From positions 62,001 to 126,000 of the forward strand of contig JAWPHD010003103.1 in NCBI GenBank assembly GCA_037043455.1: DNA of 64,000 nucleotides. Reading direction: 5' to 3'. This document shows, piece by piece, positions 1 to 15,360 of the stretch; position 1 is the first letter of the stretch; every line of letters begins with the position of its first letter. Source of the stretch: Cyrtodaria siliqua. Lineage: Eukaryota > Mollusca > Bivalvia > Adapedonta > Hiatellidae. The position numbers were made by a program, and so were the translations under genes. The notes under the pieces are model-generated. The model did no database searches, was not told the DNA's origin, and saw nothing but the letters and a program-made list of their open reading frames with translations.

Positions 1-355
1 TGCTTTGCTTCTGTTTTCCCTTATAATTGTTGTTGTTTCTTTTTAATGTATGACTTGGTTGATTGTGTTCTATGAATGCTACATTTCCTGTTCGAATTGT
101 ATATCTACTTTTATATTTAGTCCTGATAAACTACTTTCAAGTCTGCGTTCAGTTCAAATTGCCACGCCTAGCCATATGGCGCTGTACACGCCAAAGTAGC
201 ACGGTAGCATTATGTGCGGTCAACCACATTGCCGATATGCTTGACATATAGCTGAAACGCGAAAAAGAGTTGTACAATACGGTTCCAGTGGTCACCAGCA
301 TAATTATTATGTGCAGACCCATTAATACGGATAAAGTATAACCTGATATTTAGTA
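1..355. other. No gene recognised
   Basis: AT-rich sequence with only short chance ORFs on either strand. No repeat structure or conserved coding segment could be identified. Confidence 0.5.
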
Positions 356-627
356 GTATGCACCTGCACCTATCAATCTTTTACTCTACCTAGGGTATGG
401 GGGCGGCAGGGCATTCCCCAGGGATTAAACACAAACTATTCCCCTTGGCAGGAAATCATACACAAACATAGGGAGTTTGATATTAACCCCTACCCTGCGG
501 AATTATACATAAATCTTGCCCCTAGTGATGGGAATTAGACAACAAATGTGTACATTTGTTTAATAACCCCCGGGTATGCAGGCCCCCACCACCTCCCCAG
601 CCCTAGGACCACCACACAGGTGCATAC
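356..627. mobile_element. Candidate short TIR element (MITE-like)
   Basis: The left end GTATGCACCTG (356-366) is repeated in inverse at the right end (617-627). Inside it, a second imperfect inverted match pairs CCTAGGGTATGGGGG on the left with the complement of the CCCAGCCCTAGG region on the right. The interior has several C-rich blocks (TTCCCC, CCCCTA) spaced roughly every 30-35 bp. No coding capacity is seen and no target-site duplication could be fixed. It could be a non-autonomous DNA transposon or a fortuitous inverted repeat in a C-rich region. Confidence 0.4.
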
Positions 628-697
628 CTGACTGAGACCATTCACATCTTGCTTGATAGATATGCATGATGTATTAATGTAGCTTGTTGGTGGAATT

Positions 698-1440
698 TCA
701 AGAGTTGTTTTGTAAAATGGCTTCATTTACCATCCGTGTACTGCTTGATTTAGTATACATAACACATGAAATTTCAACTAAAGCATCATAATCTGATTCA
801 TCAATACCGCTAGGCATGTTGCTGAGGTTTACAACATTTTCTGTTGCAGTTTTAAGCGTATATTCCAAGTTTGCCATACAGTTTAGCAACATGAGAAGGC
901 ATGGAATAAAGAAAATGCTCATGTCTTTGGACATAACTGGAGCACGATGGAATGTATGCATAGCCATTTTAAATCCTTCCCTCTTCCATAGGCAACCCAA
1001 AGCTGATCTATGCCAAAGTTCTTAGGGCGTTTTGATGACAGCCACGTCGGTGTCAGAGCCGGACATTATAATTTCCATACACCCGTTCTTGAATTTATGT
1101 TTTCCATGTATACGTATTTGTGTGCGAGCCCCTTCGTGGTTACATGGTGCACGTTTATCTTTCTCAATAGACACATGAACTGTTTGTTTTTTATCTGCTG
1201 TTACAACAATTGGCTTTGTTAAACATGCCTACGACTGATTTTGCAATTAGCAAAAACAATTCAGTTTTATTTTGAGATAATCGTAAAATGTTTTGACAGT
1301 TAGTCGGCACTTTGCTTGAATCTGAACCATTTGTCCTAACACCTGAACCTCTGGCATCCCTTGTACTGCTTAACTTTTTAAAGTATCACTCAAACATTTG
1401 TCAATTGCGACGTATATCTTGTTTTATTTTCGACAGTACG
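698..1440 (-). pseudogene. Decayed ORF of a PIN/FEN-like invertebrate family
   Basis: Reading the minus strand from about 1440 down to 698, segments in shifting frames follow the order of a large uncharacterised family common in cnidarian, mollusc and fish genomes. They are an RGSGVR segment, then KVPTNCQNILRLSQNKTELF, then HEGARTQ (family HEEADTR), SDTDVAVI (family DTDVVVL), LWVAYGRGKD, FHAFSC (family FHAFTGCDT) and a C-terminal MPSGIDESDYDALVE block. At least three frameshifts and in-frame stops interrupt it, for example after DTDVAVI. The EEADT, DTDV and GCDT motifs resemble the acidic motifs of XPG/FEN-type PIN nucleases; that link is my inference. The family is usually found in multicopy, transposon-like contexts. 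It is a non-functional remnant here. Family membership rests on remembered motifs, not a search. Confidence 0.55.
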
Positions 1441-1475
1441 ACTCAAACGTTGGTCTCAATATATCTTATTTCCTT

Positions 1476-2230
1476 TTAGGTGGAATTTACTGATTTCCAT
1501 GCTCGAAAGAACTCTCCGATATCACACTGCCGAGTTTGACATGGACTAAAAAAATCGAAAAAGGAGATTTCAGTCATTTTATTTACATCGATACACAACT
1601 GTTGGTGTTCCGGACTTGCTTGAAAGACATAATTGTGTAGCTGAATCAGTCTCAGAATCCTCTGTGAGAAATGCAAAGAGTTTTTGTTATTGTCTTGAAG
1701 CAACATGCAAAGAAGTTATGTTATTGCATTGAACCCAAAGTACTTATTGATGCACAACAGTCTGCTACTCATTTATCTACAACACATTTCTGATCAATAT
1801 TAAAACGCTGCTAGAATCATCCAGGAATGGATCTCCTTCCATTTCCTCCTTCCATTCCTTAAATGTATCCTCTTTATTTTATTTGGATGAGGAAATTTCA
1901 CTTTCACCATAGTGAATCTCAACTGTTCTACAAGGCTACACATTCCATCCATCTCCTTAAAGCAGATTATCGGTCAACCATATTTCCCAAGCATCTCCCT
2001 TTACTTGCATTTTCTTTGTTCATGAACCTGGTTAATAGATTGCTGAAAACATGTTCTTCGGCTATGCTCGGAAATATTCGCTTTATGAATTTTGCTGCAC
2101 TCACTGGATACTCTAGTTGCCGATCAATCAAACAAATTGGAAGCCGTCCAGCATGACCAAGGGCAAACACGTAGAGGATGAGTTCTGAAGTACACTTTTT
2201 GTCTACCTGAATATTTTTTCTCTATACGAG
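1476..2230 (-). pseudogene. Unrecognised minus-strand coding remnants
   Basis: Two minus-strand open stretches lie just upstream, in transcription sense, of the decayed PIN/FEN-like ORF. They are 1967-2170, extendable to about 2230, with CLIDRQLEYPVSAAKFIKRI, and 1476-1706, with TEISFFDFFSPCQTRQCDIG. Between them is a shorter protein-like piece containing EWKEEMEGDPFLDDSS. Composition looks more protein-like than chance, and the shared orientation suggests one decayed gene or element. I do not recognise the domain. They may be the N-terminal part of the same element or an unrelated remnant. Confidence 0.3.
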
Positions 2231-2797
2231 TGTACAAAGTACAGAAAAAAAGTACTTCAAAATCCAGGACCTGATTCCATAGCTGAAATTGTGGACCTTC
2301 TTTAAATGATATACATTACACTATTTGTATCGCCATCTCAATGTATGGTTGGCATACATATTTACCGTTAGCTTGTAAAAGGCACATTCGGTTATCTGGT
2401 TCTCTTAAAATTGTTTTTGAAACATTTGAATCAGATATAAACGATTCGGCTATATCATTGATTCGATAGGAGCTTCAGAGGGAACAGTTATCGAACCATT
2501 GTATTTCAGTACATAACATAGTACCTTCACAATTGCCATTTCGATGCATTCCATTATAATAAAAATTACCACTGAATATTTTGCCAATGCCCCATATCGG
2601 AAGATCTGCAGTTATTACCGTCGTTTGTACAGGATTAAGAAAAACAACCACATGAGAAGTGACACAAATATGGCGGTAGGACGTGTTTTTTCGAACCGGA
2701 CAATGCATTGTGGAAAAAACGATAAATCTTTCTAAAATCGCTCACTACGGATATTTTTCAATGATGAACATTGTCTTAAATAACACTATATACAAAA
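2231..2797. other. Possible LINE 5' UTR or unique sequence
   Basis: Overlapping short ORFs on both strands (2475-2735) look like chance. The LINE 5' boundary must lie somewhere before its ORF1 ATG at 2804, but no promoter or target-site duplication could be located. An in-frame TAA at 2798-2800 closes the ORF1 frame just upstream of the start. Confidence 0.3.
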
Positions 2798-2803
2798 TAA
2801 GCA

Positions 2804-4646
2804 ATGCCGAAGGGAAATAAAACGGATAAAACAGGGAAAACGACACAGCGAAAAGGTATGTCAACCCCACCCACCAATTTGCATTGTTCAGCAAATCAGA
2901 CTCTGCAATTTCCAGACTACAACCAGCCAGCCGGCCTTCTAAACACTACCGGAGAGCAGAGAGAAAATGTTATGATAAATGCATCAAACTATAATATGAA
3001 TAACACACAACCAATGGAATCTGAATTTTCATCGAATATTCGAAATGCATCAATGGGTCACGCTCAACAGCAATATATACCTAGTCCCACAACAGGTTTT
3101 ACCAGTCAACCATTACCGACATATGCAAGTTATATTACGCAACGATCAGCTAACATACAACCGCCAGATTATGTAAACAAACACGACACAAGAACGGATC
3201 CAGCGGGTTGTCCTCCGTGGGTTCAACACATGTTCAAAAGCATCGAAGGACAATTACAACAAATTGGTAACCAGCTTGAATGCCAAAATACAAAGTTAAC
3301 TAACATGGACGCCACACTTATTAATCAAAATGATAGAATAATAAACATGGAACGGCAAATCACAGAGTTTACTGGCCTCAAACAAAACGTGTCAACCACG
3401 CAACTCTCCGTTTATAACATTGAAAAAGACATCAAATCAGTCAACACTAAGATGCAGGATTATGAACATAGTATACAGTCCTTCAGTGATATCTGTGACG
3501 ACATTATGACAGGAAAAGCAAACACCGATTCGCAAATCTCAAACCAGGATTATAAAATTGAACAGTTAAAAGAAGAAAACGAAGCTCTACGTTCTAAACA
3601 ATTATACCAGGAAAACACCATCATCGACCTACAGTGGCGTAGTATGCGAGACAATTTACTGTTTACTGGCATCACAGAACCAGATCTGAGAGCGGGTGAG
3701 TACGAGGACGCGGAAACAACACTGCGAACTTTTCTTTCATCTGAAATGAACATTGAGGAAGATATTCCATTCGCTAGGGTGTATCGCATTGGACCATTTA
3801 GGCATGGTCAATTTCGCCCTCGCCCAATAGTCGCAAAATTTGAAAGATACAAAAATCTATTACAAGTGCGCAAGGCTGCCCCACAAACATTAATTGGAAA
3901 GCCATTCGGGGTCAGGGAACAATTTCCTAAGGCAATTGAAGAAAAGAGGAAGCTACTGTATCCAGAAATGAGACGAGCCAAACAGGACAAAATCAATAAA
4001 GTAAAACTTGTAAAGGACAGGCTGTTTTTTTTTGTTTTTTTTAATTTCAATCACCAGATTATTGGTGATCCATTTATTCACCCCGTAATAGGTTTGTGAG
4101 GGTCGGGGTGGGCCATCCCTGTTTGTAAACAACAGAGAGTACATTCCTTGTGAAAATGGGTCATCCACAAACCAGTCACAAGACCACGTGCATAGACTCG
4201 GACTAAACCAAAACAATAACAGTACAAATCACTCACAACCTCATTTACAACAAAGGGGATTTGTCAATAGTGAAAATCGGTATGTACGCTTTCGGCCTAT
4301 TTCCGCGCAGAGATCAAACATGACAATGAGAAATGCTGACAATCCCGTGATCAGCATGTCAAATCGATTCGATTCACTCAATACAGACACTGGCGGATTC
4401 ACAACCCCGTCATCTCGGGGTAAACAAAAGGCTACTTCACCGCTCGACGCTGATCTGACAAATAAGAAAATGCGCGAGGAAGCAATATCAGACAGCGACT
4501 CAGAAATAGAGATCTGCGATGCCGATCCAAAACCTAACGACACGGGCATCACACCGAGTACCATTTCACGTCAGCCCTGTCCCAGCACACTGCACGACCC
4601 CAGTTCGAGTGTGGAGCTTTGTCCCGGCCCAGATGACACCTCATAG
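2804..4646 (+). pseudogene. LINE ORF1: coiled-coil, RRM-like nucleic-acid-binding protein, interrupted
   Basis: ATG at 2804, with an in-frame TAA two codons earlier. Residues 1 to about 140 are low-complexity and rich in N, Q, T and P. Residues about 145-285 form a heptad-rich coiled coil (ending KIEQLKEENEALRSKQ). Residues about 285-370 are the RRM-like core of the L1 ORF1p / Transposase_22 type (WRSMRDNLLFTGI, ARVYRIG, RPRPIVAKFERY), followed by a C-terminal domain (KAIEEKRKLLYPEMRRAKQD). At about residue 406 a 97-bp insertion (4022-4118) shifts the frame and ends the first ORF at 4099. The same protein resumes at about 4119 in another frame and runs to TAG at 4644-4646, with a basic then acidic disordered tail. 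Since 97 is 3n+1, removing the insertion and one CTGTTT copy rejoins the frames. In the family, ORF1p trimerises and coats the element RNA as a chaperone. Confidence 0.85.
4022..4118 (-). mobile_element. 97-bp short retro-insertion in ORF1
   Basis: CTGTTT occurs at 4022-4027 and 4119-4124, flanking the insert as a likely target-site duplication. Read on the minus strand the insert ends in an A-rich tail (A8 C A9) just after an inverted repeat, ATCACCA...TGGTGAT (about 4050-4070). The order of hairpin then oligo(A) suggests the 3' end of a SINE or other short transcript retrotransposed in antisense. No tRNA-like box is visible, so it would be 5'-truncated. Confidence 0.6.
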
Positions 4647-4835
4647 GAATCATGGGGGATTAAACGACGTTATCATTCTCGTGTTATTTCCAGTGTTGTA
4701 GAAAAACCAATAGAATCTTATTTCGAGACCATTTCTCACACATCCAGTGAGAATGCAACACGTGTAATAAATAACATATACCGACTCCCAACTCCCGCTT
4801 CATGTCAAATCGATGCATTGCATTATTTCGCAAAA

Positions 4836-9908
<5,073 letters not shown>

Positions 9909-10092
9909 CGTCGTACATGAGACGTATTTTATTGATAATGCTTTCCCCCTTCACATTTAACATATGTACTGATCCTTGTATACAGTTTAGTTGTACCATT
10001 TGTATGTATGTAATGTACCTTTCTCTCTTGTTGTAACCCATGTTACCTGAGATTGTATATAATAAAAGATTTGTTCTGTTCTGTTCTGTTCT
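9909..10092 (+). other. LINE 3' UTR and pentamer tail
   Basis: About 160 bp after the ORF2 stop, ending TATAATAAAAGATTTG and then tandem TTCTG pentamers. AATAAA (about 10060) is a usable polyadenylation signal. The tail composition matches the one at 16041-16066. Confidence 0.75.
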
Positions 10093-10210
10093 TCACCATA
10101 TCCATAGAATACATAGATCCGTATAAATCGATAAACCCCGCCCACCATTATCCAAGCTCAATTTTGGCCACAAACATTACCGTGTGTTCTATTGTATAAA
10201 ATGTTTGTTT

Positions 10211-10232
10211 GTGTGTGTGTGTGTGTGTGTGT
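10211..10232 (+). repeat. (GT)11 microsatellite
   Basis: Uninterrupted GT dinucleotides in unannotated flanking sequence. Confidence 0.95.
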
Positions 10233-10511
10233 AGTTCTAAGGTTTATAGTCCGTCCGTCAACGAACACGTCAAAGTAAACCTGACGCAATGTTTGTTTGT
10301 GGGACAGCATGTGCTTTATGTAACGGGGTAAATACCTCATGTGATTTTAATTGGTCAACTGGCATGGTCAGATATAGGTTTGATTGACAGAGCAGATCTA
10401 TGCATGGTTAATTGTTGCCACGGAGTGCGCTTGCTCTTAAAATAACGACAATAACGCTCTGATAGTGTGACTTAAAATGACGAAACCCGCCTAGAGGCGT
10501 GAGTGTGTGAT

Positions 10512-10556
10512 GGGGGTTGGGGTGGGGTGTGTGATGGGAGTTGGGGTGGGGTGTGA
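10512..10556 (+). other. G-rich duplicated block, potential G-quadruplex
   Basis: Two adjacent ~24-bp copies made of GATGGG, TTGGGG and TGGGG runs give at least six tracts of three to five guanines with loops of one to about seven bases. Such spacing fits the intramolecular quadruplex pattern. No gene context is visible. Confidence 0.6.
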
Positions 10557-10822
10557 GGGTACTTGTTAAAGTATCAGGTATACACTGTTGTTTGCGTATG
10601 TATTATTTCAGCTTAAGATGATACTGACATCGCATACTGCATTGCAGCCAATTTCCCTTTGAATCGTACCAGGGCTTTATATTTAATTATCAGCCCAGAT
10701 CGTACTGATACCCAAAATAACGTTTTTAACAGACGTAAACAAATAATGTCAGAATTATATACTATATAATTTGATTACATTTCCTAATGTGAACAGCCTG
10801 ATTCGTGTTCAATACATTTCAT

Positions 10823-12180
10823 TAAAGAAACTAACCCGCCAAATAACGGCAAAATTACAAAATCGCTTATCGAAACTCCATCGTAGCTATGCGCAGGCCC
10901 TATAGGCACGGGTCTTATCTCATTTCAATTCTATAATAAGTAATATCAAACACAACAATAGTGTATTTGCAATACAGTGTATTTTTATTCAAATATGCCA
11001 CCCAGTTTTATATCAAGTAAACAGTATTATATACCAACGGATATCCGCTCTTGGAATGTCTTTTACCGGTTTAGGGCTCATTCGTTTTAGTTTCAAGTCC
11101 ATTAAAAAAAGCAAATAAACTGCTTAACCAGAACAGTAGGAATGGTTTATGACAAACAATAATATACTGTCAAATTGTTCTCGAGCATAACATTTCGAAA
11201 GACGTTATATCGGATGAAAATGTATTACTCAGCCAATAGTAATAATTATCATAATGATTTTAAATCTATTTCATTTTAAGGAAAACAGCAAACAAAAAAG
11301 GCGTGCTACCTACGTATTCCTAATTATTTTAGATCGAAAATAGACTATCTGACTAAAATCTTACTAAAACTCGCCCTATCCTGTTTTCAGCATCTATATA
11401 ACTTAAAATAAGTGCGTATTTGATGTTTCCCCACGCATATAATAATGATCCTTAATGCTTCATAAACACAGTTTTCCTCTTAAAAAACCAACCCTTAACA
11501 TGTTAAATTATACAATTTAAAAGTACATTAAATGTAATTGAATTGAATTGGGGTTTTAAGGCGCACCAACACATGAAAGGTTATATGGCGCCTAACAGGA
11601 ATGAACATGCCAGGCTCATTCTCCATGTACGTCGAGATAAAATATGGAGAACTGGCCTAGAACCTTCTCACCCTGAACTGCAGAGTTGCTTCAAGTTCTA
11701 TTGTAGATACTCCATTTACGCTGGAGCCACGTTATTGTTTTTCTGCCACTGCTCTAGCGATATGAGCGAGATGGCACCTGAAACAATGCAGGGGTCATGA
11801 TGAATAAACTTGCTCCTTTGGTGATCAAATGATAAATGGGCCTGCACATTAAATTTAACCTTGCTACGCCCCAGCGGGTGTTCAGGTCATATTATACTGT
11901 AAATGTGCCGATTAAAATTATAGGTTTATTCACGGGTTCTTAAAATACCCGTGATTGAATATGTGTAAATTACATTCGGCGCTACAGTTTTGGGGTTTTG
12001 TCTGGCTGGTTAAAGCCGTTTATATTATGTCGATAGAGTCTGGATTCTCAAAATATGTAAGTTATATATTTATATATATATAATTTTATATATATATATA
12101 TATATACCTCGTCGTCTATAGGTTTTGAAACAGTGTACATTATGTTGTAAAATTTGCCTGTTGATGGCGTGATAGGGATT
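10823..12180 (+). mobile_element. Dispersed foldback-family copy, split
   Basis: The start (10825-10865, GAAACTAACCCGCCAAATAA) and a later block (about 11865-12180, containing GTTCAGGTCATA, TTTTGGGGTTTTG, AAAGCCGTTTATATTATGTC and a TA-rich tract then CCTCGTCG) both recur in the cluster at 31.6-32.9 kb in the same relative order. About 970 bp separates the two halves here, suggesting a later insertion or a longer element version. A short ORF at 11543-11800 is inside this interval and looks non-conserved. No transposase is visible. Confidence 0.5.
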
Positions 12181-12724
12181 TTAAAGAAAAGCTTCGTAAT
12201 ATTTATGGGAGATACAATCAATAATTTTATTTGAATGTAACAATTCGGCCGAACACGTTCTTTTTTATGCTGAAGAAACCTTTAATGTTTTGTCTATTCT
12301 GACCATTCTTACCATTGTAATCACATATATAATATAATTTATTATACATATAATTTATGATATATACGATTATAGTGTGGCTAAGAAACTGTTTGAAACG
12401 ATAATAGCCTTTCTTTAGTATATAAACAACGCATTATACAATAACGTTTTACTACCAGTTTCTGCATAGTACTTTGATATGGTAGAAATTTTGAACTTTT
12501 AGGCCATTTGAAAATGCGTGACCATTTTGAAATAAGGTGAAAATGAAGTGGCTCAGGTTCTTAGCATGATCAGGACATTCTAGAGGATCATTCTGCCAAC
12601 TTTCATGCTTGTATCACAATTTGAACTATTTTGCCAAATATATCAGTTATTTCCTCCGCTATTAGCTGTCAGTAATCTACAGGAAGTATTTATTTTTGCC
12701 TGGAGTGTCTGATTCGTTAAGCGC
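12181..12724. other. No gene recognised
   Basis: AT-rich sequence with TATATAAT-type stretches. Nothing coding or repetitive could be assigned. Confidence 0.5.
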
Positions 12725-12855
12725 CGTTATTGCTACTTAAGGAGTCTAAAGGATTAAAAGCTTTGAATATATTAATTGCACATGTAAAAAAATACAATTT
12801 CAAACCAAAAGCATTTTGTCAATTATTTGATGCTTTCGTTGATTCTATATTAAGC

Positions 12856-13066
12856 CAGGCGCGTAGCGTGCCATACTCATTTACTCACGTGAGTAAACTT
12901 TTCAAACGAAGGCTCAAAAAATAAAAACTCGAAAAACTCGAAAAAACGCAATAAAAAGGTGAGCCTAAGAGGGGGTACATGCTGACCCTTAAATGCACCC
13001 CCCCCCACCCCCACCCCCGCACCTACCGCCGTGAGTAATTGAGGTTTTGGTCACGCTACGCCCCTG
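12856..13066. mobile_element. 211-bp MITE inserted in LINE copy 2
   Basis: Terminal inverted repeats of about 17 bp: the left end CAGGCGCGTAGCGTGCC pairs with the reverse complement of the right end, CAGGGGCGTAGCGTGACC. TAAGC flanks both sides (12851-12855 and 13067-13071) as a 5-bp target-site duplication. Deleting the insert and one TAAGC restores the LINE reading frame exactly (DSILS to YGSEIWGF). The interior has a C-rich run (about 12997-13020) and no ORF. The CAGGGGCG end resembles hAT termini, but hAT elements make 8-bp duplications, so superfamily is open. Confidence 0.85.
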
Positions 13067-13810
13067 TAAGCTATGGATCAGAAATTTGGGGTTTTACAAA
13101 GTCAAAGGAGATCGAAAGAATACATGTGTTGTAAATACTTGTTAAGAGTTAAAACTTCTACTAGTAATGCCGGTATTTATGGAGGACTATGTAGATACCC
13201 ACTGCATATTTTAAGGTATGTAAAAACAATAAAGTATTGGAGTAAGGTGGTCGATTAAAAAAACATTTTAATATAAACTTTTTATAAAGATGCTTTGAGA
13301 GATTGTGAAAGAGGAATGAAGAATTGGGCCAGAAATGTTAAAACCATTCTAATTGACTGTGGCTATAATTATGTTTGGAACGACCCAACTTGTACTGATA
13401 TGAAAATGTTTCATTTATTGATTAAACAAAAACTAATAGATTGTTTTGTTCAAAAGTGGAACACTGATGTTGAAAATAATCGAGTTTTATGTTTGTATAG
13501 ACATTTTAAAACCTCATTCTCATATGAAGTGTATCTACACTTAACAAAATTCCTAATCGGTCAGTTTATATTGTATTACTATTTTTATAATAATGCATGT
13601 ATTAACACGAAATTTCACATATCGATATTTGAATAGGTACTGCAGCTAATTATTGATTTTTTTCTGGCCGGCTCCTGTCAAATTAAGCGTGTTAGGCGTG
13701 TTGACCAATATAGCACATGTTGCACGTGCAGTTCATGGACACCAATATGCACGTGTTCATGTACATTTTTTGTCATTGCTGATGATTTTCCTACTTGAAA
13801 AACACATACC

Positions 13811-14860
13811 ATGGCGAGAATGACACAAGAGGAACGCGGCCGAGCTGTCGGAATGTTACAGGCTGGAACACCTTTACGACAGGTGAGTTTTATTTTTTGA
13901 AATTTCAAAAGAATATCGATATAATTTATTTGTAGCTATTATTTTGGTGGCTATTTCCGTTTTTAACTTTATTTCAGGTGGCAAGAACCTTCAATCGGCG
14001 GCTATCCACCATCCAAGCTCTTTGGGCGAAATCAACCAAACCGGAAGTGTCGCTGATCGACCCCGACGGTTCAAACAGAGGTTGACAACACAACGGCAGG
14101 ACAGATACATGATCGTATCACATCTCCGTGATCGTTTTCTACCAGTTACAACGACATCTAGGTATACTAGGGGGACTCATGGACGTCATGTATCAACTCA
14201 AACCGTACGAAACCGGTTACGTGACGTCGGAATTCGATGCCGTCGACCTCGGAAAGGTCCTATCTTAACGAGGAGACACCGTCAAGCTCGCTTAGCTTGG
14301 GCTAGGCGACATTTACGGTTCACCAGGGCCGACTGGGCGAATGTTCTTTTCGTCGACGAGACAAGGATTACATTGCGTTTTGCCGACGGCCGCAAACGCA
14401 TTTATCGCCGGCGTGGTGAGAGAAACAGCGCCAATTGTGTTCTTGAAGCGGACCAGTTCGGGGGAGGATCCATTATGATATGGGCGGGCATTTCGATGTA
14501 CACCAAAACACCGATCGTGTCCATACAAGGCAACATGAATGCACGACGATATCAGACGGACATCATTCAACCTGTCCTTATATCACACATTGCTGCAAAC
14601 CGTGGTATGCAACTCGTCTAAGACAAGCTCCGTGCCATGTCGCCAGAGCAACATTGGCAGTGTTACAGGCCAATAACATACGAGTCATCCATTTTCCTGC
14701 TAACACTCCTGACCTAAACCCAATCGAGCGTGTCTGGGACTTATTAAAACGAAAGGTACGGGCCCATCCTCAGCAGCTGAATCTACGGGAATTGGAGCGT
14801 GACGTCAACCGCGTTTGGCGAAATATCCGTCAACAGTATCTTCACAGATACATTGTATGA
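13811..14860 (+). pseudogene. Tc1 transposase (DD34E), intron-containing, inactivated
   Basis: Starts ATGGCGAGAATGACACAAGA at 13811. A helix-turn-helix N-terminus (TQEERGRAVGMLQAGTPLRQ) is followed by an intron-like gap, after which VARTFNRRLSTIQALW continues the same domain. Downstream are the HTH/AT-hook-like basic segment (ADRPRRFKQR), the first catalytic Asp in VLFVDETR, GGSIMIWAGIS, the second Asp in the DNAPCH box and the Glu in NPIERVW. Counting from the second Asp to the Glu gives 34 intervening residues, so DD34E. Lesions: a one-base frameshift near 14030, and near 14621 a TAA where the family usually has Gln, plus one missing base just after GACAA. It ends at TGA 14858-14860. In the family, transposase binds the inverted repeats and moves the element by cut and paste. 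Confidence 0.9.
13883..13977 (+). other. 95-bp spliceosomal intron in the transposase
   Basis: Donor ACAG|GTGAGT at 13882/13883 and acceptor TTATTTCAG|GTG at 13977/13978, with a T-rich tract before the acceptor. Its removal joins CGA CAG to GTG GCA in frame (RQ-VARTF), as expected for a continuous helix-turn-helix domain. An intron inside Tc1 transposase is uncommon but known. Confidence 0.75.
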
Positions 14861-15279
14861 ATGAGGAGTGGTTGTCGAGCCGTGATTGCTGCCGGTGGAG
14901 GGCATACACGCTATTAACATACTACAGACGTCAATTAACACGATTTTGTGACTTTTGAATTACCGGGTCGCCTTATTCATTCCTGCAGAAAATGTCAACT
15001 CTTTATTTGTTTGAAATTAAATTTTGTTTGTTGATTTGTAATGAATTTCGCTTTCTTATGCGATCAATAAATTCACGAAATTGAATTTATTCTTTTTTTT
15101 AATTACAATTTATTGAGGTGACCGATTAGGAATTTTGTTGAGTGTAGATATATTGCCATTGAAATTAAGAACTGCCATGTCGAGGTTAAGATTATCCTCC
15201 CACAGACTTAGAATTGAAACTGGCAGATATTCATAAAATAGAACTGATAGAAATCAAAGATAGTGTACATTTAACAGAT

Positions 15280-15360
15280 AATGTATGGTGCTGAGGTCCA
15301 TATGCAAGTTTATGGACTGCCCAGTCCATAAACTTCATATGGACCGAAGCACCATTCATT
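15280..15360. repeat. 81-bp near-perfect palindrome
   Basis: Arms of about 38 bp face each other around GCCC at about 15319-15322. The left arm contains GGTCCATATGCAAGTTTATG and the right arm its complement with one base missing and a few mismatches. It can form a long hairpin or cruciform. It begins where the LINE copy 2 coding similarity stops, so it probably belongs to an inserted element. Confidence 0.85.

Larger units (their letters stand above)
13538..15144 (+). mobile_element. Tc1-type DNA transposon inserted in LINE copy 2
   Basis: Left end CACTTAACAAAATTCCTAAT and the reverse complement of the right end CACTCAACAAAATTCCTAAT continue through CGGTCA as inverted repeats of about 26 bp with one mismatch. 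TA flanks both sides (13536-13537 and 15145-15146), the normal Tc1/mariner target duplication. The host LINE codons join cleanly across the element (GTATC TA GATATA). It contains one transposase gene in plus orientation, now inactive. The length of ~1.6 kb is usual for the group. Confidence 0.95.

Noticed and set aside
2475..2735. Opposed ORFs before the LINE
   Set aside because: Short, overlapping on opposite strands, no motifs.
13944..14009. Upstream start for the Tc1 transposase ORF at 13944
   Set aside because: That reading begins in the intron and is in the wrong frame for the helix-turn-helix; the true start is ATG 13811 with splicing.
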